Of a stretch of DNA of 64,000 nucleotides, positions 25,413 to 32,660 are shown piece by piece. The DNA comes from JAGOEX01 sp964630905 (GTDB taxonomy: Bacteria; UBP6; UBA1177): contig CAZVWR010000012.1 of NCBI GenBank assembly GCA_964630905.1, positions 1-64,000 of the forward strand, read 5' to 3'. Each line of letters opens with the position of its first letter. Position 1 is the stretch's first letter. Position numbers and translations under genes: made by a program. Below the pieces are notes generated by a model. It searched no databases. It had not been told where the DNA came from and saw only the letters and a program-made list of their open reading frames with translations.

Positions 25413-27204
25413 TGATTGCACATCCGCTCTGTTTTTGTGTGTTTCCGCTGTCATGATCAACATTTTCCTCAAATTCATCACCTGCTTCTTCATTATCATT
25501 TTCATCATTAACGATCACTGCTCCGTCATCTTCATCTTCCATCATCTCTTCATCAGAATTTTCAATTCCGTCAGAAGGTTCAACAACATCGTCATCAGCT
25601 TTAGTGTCATCTTCGTCACGATTTTCTGTTTCATCACAAATAAAGTCTGCAAGTATGGTGAAGTCACCCCCTTTTATTACGCCCTCTTTCGAGAAAGAAT
25701 CGGCGACAAGATAATATTTTCCTTTTTTGATTCCTATCTTAATTTCAGAATCATTTCTGAAAATGCAGGAATTACCGTTATTTCCATTTAGAAGGTGGAT
25801 ATCCATGTCCTCTCTAGAGTCTGTTCCGCCTGAGCCTTCAGAGATCATGGCTGTCAAAGTTCCGTCACATTCAGCAGTAAATTCAAACACCGTTTCAGGT
25901 CCCGATTCATCAATAAGAGTCGTGTCTGAGATGTTTTGAGAACAGTTGTAAAAGTCAATGATATCAGAAACATATCTGTAAGTATTGTCGGATCTTTCAA
26001 AAGGGAAACTATCTATTTTAACAGGGTTTTCAAAGGATCCTGACCTGTCTGAAACAAAATTTTCAGCGATCTTTTTCCAAAGATCTTCTGAAGATATATC
26101 GTAATTCAACGCCCACATTCCGCTTCCGGCTACACCTTTTGAATTTGCAAAGGCATATTTAAGTGAAATGCTTTCATCGTCATCATACCAGAGCTGATAC
26201 CATTGTGAGCCATCCTTCCATATTTTGTACGGGGTTTCGGATCCGCTGTCCCAGCCGCTTTCAATTGATGAATGGTCTTTAAACACATTGTCAAAAATAA
26301 CTGCCGCACCGTTTTCGGTCTTTGCTCCGGGAAACGAGCCGGAAGTTGTTTTCCATTTGATGCCGTAATAGGGATATCCGGCTATTAATTTGTCCTTGAC
26401 GGCATCGCCGTATTTGGAAATATATGTATTTATTGATTTTTCCACACATATTCCGTTTGATGTCCATGGAGTTTTGGAATATAAGGGGGCGACAGGTCCC
26501 GTTTCCTCTCCTGCTTTCCAATGATAGTCATAAAGCATAAGAAATGCATAATCAAGTCCTGTCATGGAAGCGATATCCCATCTATTTGACCAGTCAACTG
26601 CCGGAAGTGCCGCTGAAACTATCATTTCAGGGTTTCTTGAGTGGAAATAATTTCCAAGATCGTTGAAAAACTTAATGAGATCAGCTGTTTTTGTGTCTGC
26701 GAATGCTTCAAAGTCAATGTTTATTCCGTCAGCTCCCGCATCGTTCACTTTATCCCAGCAGTTCTTGAAAAAAGTGTCCTTGTCATAACTGCTTTCAACT
26801 AAATCCTGGACCATCGTACCTTCAAAGCCGGTGATCACGAGATGGACTCTCACACCGTATTTATGTGCTTCATCAATCGGTGCTGATTCAGGCCAGTCGG
26901 GGCAGTCGCCAAGAGATCCTGCGGTTGAAAGCTCACACGAAAAATAGAGAATATCGGTCAGAAGTCCATATCTTAAGTGATCTGTAGAGTTGTTCCAGTA
27001 AGGAAGATATCCGAAGATAAGTTTTTCAGTAAGCGGTTTATACAAAGCGACTTCATTCAACAGTTTCATTGACGGTTTGCCGTGTGAAATCAATGGTTTG
27101 TCGAATTTGTGAGTTTGAAGTTCAATCATGTGGACACTTTTCATGTCAACAGAAAAAACAGTAAAAGTAAGAAAAATGATTATCGCCGAAAGCGTCTTTT
27201 TCAT
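25402..27204 (-). CDS. exported GH18 family glycoside hydrolase with Gly-Cys tail
   Basis: Exported hydrolase of 600 residues. The start at ATG 27204 opens signal peptide MKKTLSAIIIFLTFTVFS; a further ATG at 27240 would precede it. Residues about 60-395 form a GH18 TIM barrel: FGYLPYW (strand 1), VRVHLVITGF and the active-site motif DGINIDFE, whose Glu (about 166) is the expected acid. The Asn in DGINIDFE is typical of the YaaH/SleL-like branch, which cuts peptidoglycan-type GlcNAc bonds, rather than classical chitinases (DGxDxDxE). Then comes a PPC-like beta domain (about 410-540), a long acidic linker and the end KQSGCAINAI. Likely acts on cell-wall or environmental glycans while held at the surface. 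Confidence 0.87.
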   Translation of the reverse strand: MKKTLSAIIIFLTFTVFSVDMKSVHMIELQTHKFDKPLISHGKPSMKLLNEVALYKPLTEKLIFGYLPYWNNSTDHLRYGLLTDILYFSCELSTAGSLGDCPDWPESAPIDEAHKYGVRVHLVITGFEGTMVQDLVESSYDKDTFFKNCWDKVNDAGADGINIDFEAFADTKTADLIKFFNDLGNYFHSRNPEMIVSAALPAVDWSNRWDIASMTGLDYAFLMLYDYHWKAGEETGPVAPLYSKTPWTSNGICVEKSINTYISKYGDAVKDKLIAGYPYYGIKWKTTSGSFPGAKTENGAAVIFDNVFKDHSSIESGWDSGSETPYKIWKDGSQWYQLWYDDDESISLKYAFANSKGVAGSGMWALNYDISSEDLWKKIAENFVSDRSGSFENPVKIDSFPFERSDNTYRYVSDIIDFYNCSQNISDTTLIDESGPETVFEFTAECDGTLTAMISEGSGGTDSREDMDIHLLNGNNGNSCIFRNDSEIKIGIKKGKYYLVADSFSKEGVIKGGDFTILADFICDETENRDEDDTKADDDVVEPSDGIENSDEEMMEDEDDGAVIVNDENDNEEAGDEFEENVDHDSGNTQKQSGCAINAI

Positions 27205-27280
27205 AATTGGAACCCGCACAGAAAAAATCACAAAAACCAAGTCAATTCATACGGATATATAATGAAAAGTCAACGAAAAC

Positions 27281-27356
27281 TGGTGGAGCTGACGCGGATC
27301 GAACGCGCGACCCTTTGAATGCCATTCAAATACTCTCCCAACTGAGCTACAGCCCC
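27281..27356 (-). tRNA. tRNA-Ala (anticodon GGC)
   Basis: A complete 76-base cloverleaf on the minus strand begins GGGGCTGTAGCTCAG and ends CAGCTCCACCA, so the CCA is encoded. The acceptor stem contains G3-U70, the alanine identity pair. The anticodon arm is TTTGA-ATGGCAT-TCAAA with GGC at 34-36, and the T loop reads GTTCGATCC. It stands alone between the GH18 gene and grpE. Confidence 0.96.
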
Positions 27357-27380
27357 ACCAATGGGAAAAAAGACTTTCTC

Positions 27381-27408
27381 AATTTACCTGATTTGTTTTC
27401 TCAGTCAA
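27381..27408 (-). promoter_or_regulatory. promoter for tRNA-Ala
   Basis: On the minus strand TTGACT (27408-27403) is followed after 16 bases by TAAATT (27386-27381), about 25 bases before the tRNA 5' end at 27356. The spacing suits a short leader. The opposite-strand grpE promoter starts about 35 bases away. Confidence 0.5.
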
Positions 27409-27441
27409 CAAAAGTGATTAAAAAATATGTTTGAAAAGTGG

Positions 27442-27471
27442 TTGACTTTGGCGATTCTGTCTTTATATAAG
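27442..27471 (+). promoter_or_regulatory. promoter of grpE-dnaK-dnaJ
   Basis: TTGACT at 27442-27447 is followed by the AT-rich TATATAAG stretch at 27464-27471, giving a -10 at TATATA (16 bases) or TATAAG (18 bases). It is a housekeeping-type promoter rather than a sigma-32 one. The grpE start lies about 85 bases downstream, leaving a leader long enough for regulation. Confidence 0.6.
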
Positions 27472-27494
27472 AGGTCGTAAATTTCGGTCTTGAT

Positions 27495-27528
27495 TTGAGT
27501 GCTGAATGATTACAGCCACTTATCTCAA
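27495..27528 (+). promoter_or_regulatory. imperfect inverted repeat in the grpE leader
   Basis: TTGAGTGCTG (27495-27504) faces CAGCCACT...CTCAA (27513-27528); the arms match except for a one-base bulge and a short internal loop. The left arm contains GAGTGCTGA, close to half of the HrcA operator CIRCE, but the other half is missing. It may be a regulator site or an RNA hairpin. Confidence 0.35.
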
Positions 27529-27554
27529 GGTTTTTTATGTCCGCCGGAGGTTGT

Positions 27555-28346
27555 ATGAACGGAAATGACAAAGACCTTAAAAAAGACACGGTTGCAAATG
27601 AGCCGGTAATTAAAGAAGACGGTGCTCTTGAAATTGACGAGGAATCACTTCAGGAAGAGGTAGATCTTCAGAAGCTTGCCGAAAAACTCGGAAATGAACA
27701 TGCCAAAACAAAGGAGAGAAGATTCTTCGGAAGAAAGAACAAGGATTCTGAATCTTCTCATAAGATCGATCAGTTGAAGGAACAGTTGAAGGAAAAAGAG
27801 GAAAAGATAAAAGAGCTGGATAACAATGTTAAAATACTTGTTGCCGAGAATAGAAACCAGAAAACGAGGATAGAGAACGAGTTCCGCACGAAGATCAGAT
27901 TCGCCGCTGAAGATTTTTTCAGGGATTTTATAACGGTCAAGGATGATTTTGACAAGGCGATGGAATTTGTTCCGTCTGATGAAAATGCACAGAAAGATCC
28001 TTTTATTCAGGGGATAAGACATCTTCTTTCAAAAACGGAAAGTGTTATGAAAAAACACGGAATTGAATCTTTTTCAGGAGTCGGTGAGAAGTTTGATCCG
28101 TCAATACATCAGGCTATGAGCATGATCCCTGTTGAAGGGAAGGAATTGAATGAGATAGTTGCAGAATATGTCAAGGGTTACAAAATGCATGAGCGGATAC
28201 TCAGGCCTGCAATGGTGATAGTGGCTTCAGGTATCAATCCGGCAGTAGAGGCACATAATGAAATAAAAGCAGAAGAAGCATCAGAAGAAGCAGAAAAAGA
28301 AAAACCTGCTGAAGATAAAGCAGATGATGAAAATATTGAACAGTAA
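27555..28346 (+). CDS. grpE: nucleotide exchange factor GrpE
   Basis: Cytosolic co-chaperone of about 263 residues that releases ADP from DnaK. ATG 27555 is chosen because GGAGG lies four bases upstream; an in-frame ATG at 27537 precedes that site. The N-terminal 90 residues are charged and disordered, then a long coiled coil (LKEQLKEKEEKIKELDNNV) leads into the four-helix and beta domains with the family signature (GVGEKFDPSIHQAMSMIPVE, YVKGYKMHERILRPAMVIVA). The C-terminal acidic tail is longer than usual, making the protein larger than the roughly 200-residue norm. It is first in the grpE-dnaK-dnaJ operon. Confidence 0.95.
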   Translation: MNGNDKDLKKDTVANEPVIKEDGALEIDEESLQEEVDLQKLAEKLGNEHAKTKERRFFGRKNKDSESSHKIDQLKEQLKEKEEKIKELDNNVKILVAENRNQKTRIENEFRTKIRFAAEDFFRDFITVKDDFDKAMEFVPSDENAQKDPFIQGIRHLLSKTESVMKKHGIESFSGVGEKFDPSIHQAMSMIPVEGKELNEIVAEYVKGYKMHERILRPAMVIVASGINPAVEAHNEIKAEEASEEAEKEKPAEDKADDENIEQ

Positions 28347-28365
28347 TTTATAGTAGGAGGAGAAA

Positions 28366-30270
28366 ATGGGAAAAGTTATCGGTATTGACCTTGGTACGAC
28401 CAACAGTTGTGTAAGCATCATGGAAGGCGGAGACCCGAAAGTCATTGCAAATGCGGAAGGTTCAAGGACCACTCCGAGTATAGTTGCTTTCACAGACAAA
28501 GGTGAAAGACTTGTCGGTCAACTTGCAAAAAGACAGGCGATAACCAATTCAAAAAGGACAGTGTATGCTATAAAAAGACTTATCGGCCGTAAATATGAAG
28601 CGACAGAAGTAATGAAAATGAAGTCGCTTGTCCCTTTCCAGATTTCAAAGGCATCAAACGGAGATGCTTGGGTCAAGATCGACGACAAGGATTACAGCCC
28701 TCAGCAGATCTCCGCAATGGTGCTTCAGAAAATGAAAGAGACCGCAGAAGAGTATCTTGGAGAAAAAGTTACTGACGCGGTCATAACGGTTCCTGCATAT
28801 TTCAACGATTCACAGCGGCAGGCTACAAAAGATGCGGGAAAGATCGCAGGTCTGAATGTTCTTAGAATCATAAACGAGCCGACTGCCGCGGCACTTGCTT
28901 ACGGTATCGACAAAAAAGGTAAGGAGATGAAGATCGCTGTTTATGATCTCGGCGGCGGAACTTTCGATATTTCGATCCTTGAGCTTGGTGACGGTGTTTT
29001 TGAAGTTCTTTCAACAAACGGTGACACATTCCTCGGTGGAGAAGATTTCGATCAGAGAATAATTGAATTCCTTGTTGCAGAGTTCAAAAAGGATTCGGGC
29101 ATAGACCTTTCGCATGATCCGATGGCACTTCAGAGACTCAAAGAAGCAGCGGAAAAGGCAAAGCACGAACTTTCTTCAACGATGGAGACCAACATAAACC
29201 TTCCTTTCATCACAGCTGATGCAAACGGTCCGAAACACCTCAACATAAATATGTCAAGAGCCCGCCTGGAATCACTGGTCGAAGATCTTGCAAAGAAGAC
29301 ACTTGAACCGTGCAGGAAGGTTCTTGCAGATGCAAAGGTGTCAGTAAACGATATCAATGAAGTTATAATGGTCGGCGGTATGACAAGAATGCCTCTCATT
29401 CAGCGTCTTGTTAAGGAGTTTTTCCAGAAAGAGGTTCATAAAGGTGTCAATCCTGATGAAGTTGTTGCAGTAGGAGCCGCAATACAGGGCGGAGTTCTTA
29501 AGGGTGATGTAAAGGATGTTCTCCTTCTCGATGTCACACCTCTTTCACTCGGTATTGAGACTCTCGGCGGCGTTTTCACAAGACTTATTCCGAGAAACAC
29601 GACGATCCCGACCAAAAAGACAGAGATATTCTCAACAGCTCAGGATAATCAGCCGGCTGTTACGATAAGAGTTTTCCAGGGTGAAAGAGAGATCGCGGCA
29701 CAGAACAAACTTCTTGGTGAATTTGATCTGAAGGATATTCCGCCGGCCCCGAGAGGTCTGCCGAAGATTGAGGTGAGTTTTGACATAGATGCGAACGGAA
29801 TTCTGAACGTCAGTGCAAAAGACCTCGGAACGAATAAGCAGAACACCATCGTCATCAAGGCAGGCAGCGGACTTACCGATGAAGAGATTGATAGAATGGT
29901 TACAGATGCTGAAAAACATAAAGAAGAAGACGAAAAGAGAAGAAAAGTTGTCGAAGCAAAGAACAACGCTGACCAGATGGTATATTCAACTGAAAAAGCA
30001 TTGAAGGAATACGGTGAAAAAATAGATCCGCAGGCAAAAGCTGAAATTGAAGAGAAGCTTGCGGCACTGAGGGCGGCATCAGAACAGGAAGATGCCGAAA
30101 CAATAGAAAAGGCGACAGGCGAACTCAACCAGAGCGCACACAAGCTTGCTGAAGCGATGTATAAAAATGCAGGCGGTGCTCCTGACCAGCAGGGTGATAC
30201 AGGGCAGAGTGACGGTGCAAAGAAAAAAGGCGACGGTTTTGTCGATGCCGATTTTGAGGAGAAAAAGTAA
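28366..30270 (+). CDS. dnaK: chaperone DnaK (Hsp70)
   Basis: Cytosolic Hsp70 of 634 residues that binds exposed hydrophobic peptides in an ATP-driven cycle. The start GKVIGIDLGTTNSCVS is canonical, with AGGAGG before the ATG. The ATPase domain carries INEPTAAALAYG, YDLGGGTFDISIL and VGGMTRMP; the linker DVLLLDVTPLSLGIET opens the substrate domain. The C-terminal lid ends DGFVDADFEEKK, equivalent to the usual co-chaperone-binding acidic end. Length is normal. It lies 19 bases after grpE and 6 bases before dnaJ. Confidence 0.98.
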   Translation: MGKVIGIDLGTTNSCVSIMEGGDPKVIANAEGSRTTPSIVAFTDKGERLVGQLAKRQAITNSKRTVYAIKRLIGRKYEATEVMKMKSLVPFQISKASNGDAWVKIDDKDYSPQQISAMVLQKMKETAEEYLGEKVTDAVITVPAYFNDSQRQATKDAGKIAGLNVLRIINEPTAAALAYGIDKKGKEMKIAVYDLGGGTFDISILELGDGVFEVLSTNGDTFLGGEDFDQRIIEFLVAEFKKDSGIDLSHDPMALQRLKEAAEKAKHELSSTMETNINLPFITADANGPKHLNINMSRARLESLVEDLAKKTLEPCRKVLADAKVSVNDINEVIMVGGMTRMPLIQRLVKEFFQKEVHKGVNPDEVVAVGAAIQGGVLKGDVKDVLLLDVTPLSLGIETLGGVFTRLIPRNTTIPTKKTEIFSTAQDNQPAVTIRVFQGEREIAAQNKLLGEFDLKDIPPAPRGLPKIEVSFDIDANGILNVSAKDLGTNKQNTIVIKAGSGLTDEEIDRMVTDAEKHKEEDEKRRKVVEAKNNADQMVYSTEKALKEYGEKIDPQAKAEIEEKLAALRAASEQEDAETIEKATGELNQSAHKLAEAMYKNAGGAPDQQGDTGQSDGAKKKGDGFVDADFEEKK

Positions 30271-30276
30271 ACTCAC

Positions 30277-31398
30277 ATGGCTGATTTCTATGAACTGCTC
30301 GGCGTTTCAAGGAATGCCAGTGCTGAAGAGATAAAAAAAGCATATAAGAAACAGGCTCTCAAGCATCATCCTGACCGTAACAAGGGTGACAAGAGTGCTG
30401 AAGAGAAATTCAAAAAGATAAACGAAGCTTACGAAGTTCTGAGCGATCCTGAAAAAAGACAGATGTACGATCAGTTCGGAGAGGACGGGTTGAAGGCCAA
30501 TCCTTTTCAGGGACAGAACGGCGGATACAGGGATTTTTCAGATGTGTTCGATAATCTGGGCGATATGTTCGGAGATATTTTCGGCGGTCGCGGCTCAAGA
30601 AGAGGAAGAAAGGTTCCTACACAGGGTTCCGACCTTCTTGTCCATTTGACGATAAGTTTCGATGAGTCGTTCACAGGGACTAAAAAAGATATAAGTTTTA
30701 CGAGGTCATCGTCCTGTCAGGTCTGTCTGGGAACAGGGGCGGAACACGGAAGTTCCACAAAGACATGCCCCACATGCAACGGAGCCGGTCAGGTAAGGGT
30801 TTCTCACGGGATATTTTCTCTTGCTCAGACCTGTCCGACATGTCGTGGCGAGGGAACGATCATTGAAAAACCGTGTTCTCACTGTCGAGGCACAGGTTTT
30901 GTAAAAGAGGATAAGAAGATAGCTCTCAATGTTCCACCGGGAATAAGTTCAGGGATGAAAATGAGAGTTGCCGGCGAAGCGAATTCGGGAACCAACGGTG
31001 GTCCGAGAGGCGATGTCTATGTTGAAATAAGAGTCAAGGATCATTCCCTTTTTGAAAGAGATGGAGATGATATTTATGTTGAGATCCCGATATCTTATTC
31101 TCAGGCAGTGCTCGGAGACAGGATCGAAGTTCCGACAATGACCGGTCCTGTTGAAATGAAGATACCGGCAGGGACTCAGCCCGGAACGAAAATGCGGCTT
31201 AAGGACAAGGGATTCGCTTCACTCCAAAGAGGTGGCGGCACGGGTTCTCTTTATGTCATACTTACACTCGAAGTGCCTAAAAACATCTCAGAAAAACATC
31301 GTGAGCACATCTTGAAACTCAAAGAATTCGAAGCTGATCACAAAGAAAGACCGTCATTTAAAGACTATCTCGATAAAGCAAAAAATCTGTTCAGATAG
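30277..31398 (+). CDS. dnaJ: chaperone DnaJ (Hsp40)
   Basis: Cytosolic co-chaperone of 373 residues that delivers substrates to DnaK and triggers ATP hydrolysis. The J domain starts ADFYELLGVSRNAS and has the HPD motif in HHPDRNKGD. A Gly/Phe-rich linker follows (about 70-115), then the four zinc-binding CxxCxGxG units: CQVCLGTG, CPTCNGAG, CPTCRGEG and CSHCRGTG. The C-terminal beta domains are complete. The ribosome site GAGGAG lies inside the end of dnaK, about 14 bases upstream of the ATG. No terminator is obvious after it. Confidence 0.97.
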   Translation: MADFYELLGVSRNASAEEIKKAYKKQALKHHPDRNKGDKSAEEKFKKINEAYEVLSDPEKRQMYDQFGEDGLKANPFQGQNGGYRDFSDVFDNLGDMFGDIFGGRGSRRGRKVPTQGSDLLVHLTISFDESFTGTKKDISFTRSSSCQVCLGTGAEHGSSTKTCPTCNGAGQVRVSHGIFSLAQTCPTCRGEGTIIEKPCSHCRGTGFVKEDKKIALNVPPGISSGMKMRVAGEANSGTNGGPRGDVYVEIRVKDHSLFERDGDDIYVEIPISYSQAVLGDRIEVPTMTGPVEMKIPAGTQPGTKMRLKDKGFASLQRGGGTGSLYVILTLEVPKNISEKHREHILKLKEFEADHKERPSFKDYLDKAKNLFR

Positions 31399-31453
31399 AT
31401 GTAGTGTTTCTTAATTATTGAACGTTAAGATTAAGATGAATAATATCCTAACA

Positions 31454-31551
31454 GGTTCAGATTTAAAAATATGGACATGCTTTTTCGTCAATTCCGGTTC
31501 ATTTTTCTCAAGACGGGCTATATCTTCTCAATTTTAATTATTATCTGAACC
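31454..31551 (+). other. widely spaced inverted repeat in the gap after dnaJ
   Basis: GGTTCAGAT (31454-31462) and ATCTGAACC (31543-31551) are perfect inverted copies about 80 bases apart, in the 189-base gap between dnaJ and the next lipoprotein. The enclosed stretch also contains TTTTCGTCAATT (31482-31493), shared with the 60-base repeats at 33902 and 42114. It could close a structured leader or be coincidence. Confidence 0.3.
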
Positions 31552-31587
31552 GTTTGTTGGCGGTTAACATCTGTTGAGAGGTAAAGA

Positions 31588-32598
31588 ATGTCTAAGTATT
31601 ATGTTTTATTAGGTTTTGTTTGTGTGTTTGTGCTGGGGTCATGCTCAGTTAAAGATGATGTAGAAGTTGATGATCTCATTCAGAACGACGAAAATGAGCA
31701 GAAAAACGATGATTTTGAAACAAATGATGATAATTCTGTAAAAGACGATTCCGGGCAGGTTGATGATGTTGTCAAAACAGATGACAGCGCAACTCCTGAC
31801 AATAATATTGTGCCTGACGATTCTGTCATGATAGATGAAGATCAGACAACGGATGAAGACTTAACTGACAATGAAGAGAGTGATTTAAATGACGAAAGCG
31901 GAAATGACGAAGATTCGGATATCATCAATGATCCGGTTATCCTTTTTGAAGATTTTGAAACTCCTTCCACATGGACAAAATGGAAAAAGATCAATATTAA
32001 CAAACTGATGAACTCTGCTGATCCGTTTTTATACAGCGGAGATCTCTGGGAGATCGGAAATCCTGAAATATCTGGAAAGATCACTGATGCACACAGCGGT
32101 GAAAATCTTCTTGCGACCGTTGTCAATGACAAAATTCCTGATAATAAAAACTTAATGAATATAGTTTATTATAATGAAAAATTCACTATTCCGGCTAACG
32201 GAGTTGATATTGAATTTTATGCGTGGATCGACACCCATGTTTACCCAAATGAAACTAAGAGAGGTGGCGTTCTGCTCTATCTTTGTGAGGAAGTGAATTT
32301 CCAAAGTGGCGGAAAATGCAGCAAAGTTTCGGGGGACACGGCAAATACAGTTGAGCTTTTCAAAGATCTTGAAAGTGATCCGGATGGATATATCAGCACT
32401 TTTTACGGAATGTACACAAAACAGTATCTGGGACTGAGCGGAAAAAGCGGTGAGTTCGTAAAGATCACAGGATCTGTAACTGAATCCGGCTCGGCAGGCA
32501 AAAATGTCTATCTTGTTTTTGAATATCAGACTCCGAATGATTCCGGAACAAGTGTTTACGGAATATATATTGATGACATCTCAGTCACAAAAAGATAG
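31588..32598 (+). CDS. acidic-linker lipoprotein with beta-sandwich domain
   Basis: Lipoprotein of 336 residues with lipobox VLGSC (Cys at about 19). Residues 20-115 are an extreme Asp/Asn/Glu-rich linker with no hydrophobic core. From FEDFETPSTWTKW (about 118) to the end is one beta-sandwich, ending VYGIYIDDISVTK, the layout of choice-of-anchor/MAM-like jelly rolls found on secreted bacterial proteins. Binding role likely; no catalytic residues seen. GAGAGG precedes the ATG. It converges with the nuclease lipoprotein, sharing an inverted repeat between the stops. Confidence 0.75.
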   Translation: MSKYYVLLGFVCVFVLGSCSVKDDVEVDDLIQNDENEQKNDDFETNDDNSVKDDSGQVDDVVKTDDSATPDNNIVPDDSVMIDEDQTTDEDLTDNEESDLNDESGNDEDSDIINDPVILFEDFETPSTWTKWKKININKLMNSADPFLYSGDLWEIGNPEISGKITDAHSGENLLATVVNDKIPDNKNLMNIVYYNEKFTIPANGVDIEFYAWIDTHVYPNETKRGGVLLYLCEEVNFQSGGKCSKVSGDTANTVELFKDLESDPDGYISTFYGMYTKQYLGLSGKSGEFVKITGSVTESGSAGKNVYLVFEYQTPNDSGTSVYGIYIDDISVTKR

Positions 32599-32645
32599 AA
32601 AGAATCCAAATAGTTGAAAGTGTGAAGGGATAAAGGATTCTTTCT
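32597..32645. terminator. inverted repeat between convergent genes, possible two-way terminator
   Basis: AGAAAGAATCC (32597-32607) and GGATTCTTTCT (32635-32645) are perfect 11-base arms around a 27-base loop. They fall exactly between the stop codons of two convergent genes. There is no long T tract, so it is not a textbook intrinsic terminator, but the place and symmetry suit a bidirectional stop or mRNA 3' end protection. Confidence 0.45.
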
Positions 32646-32660
32646 GGATTTATTAATTCA

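Noticed and set aside
25413..25508. Longer N terminus for the PQQ-like lipoprotein
   Set aside because: These codons overlap the GH18 acidic tail in another frame and would bury the lipoprotein signal, which starts at 25412.
27497..27505. CIRCE element (HrcA operator) before grpE
   Set aside because: Only one half-site-like GAGTGCTGA is present; the required TTAGCACTC nine bases upstream is absent (the bases there read AAATTTCGG).
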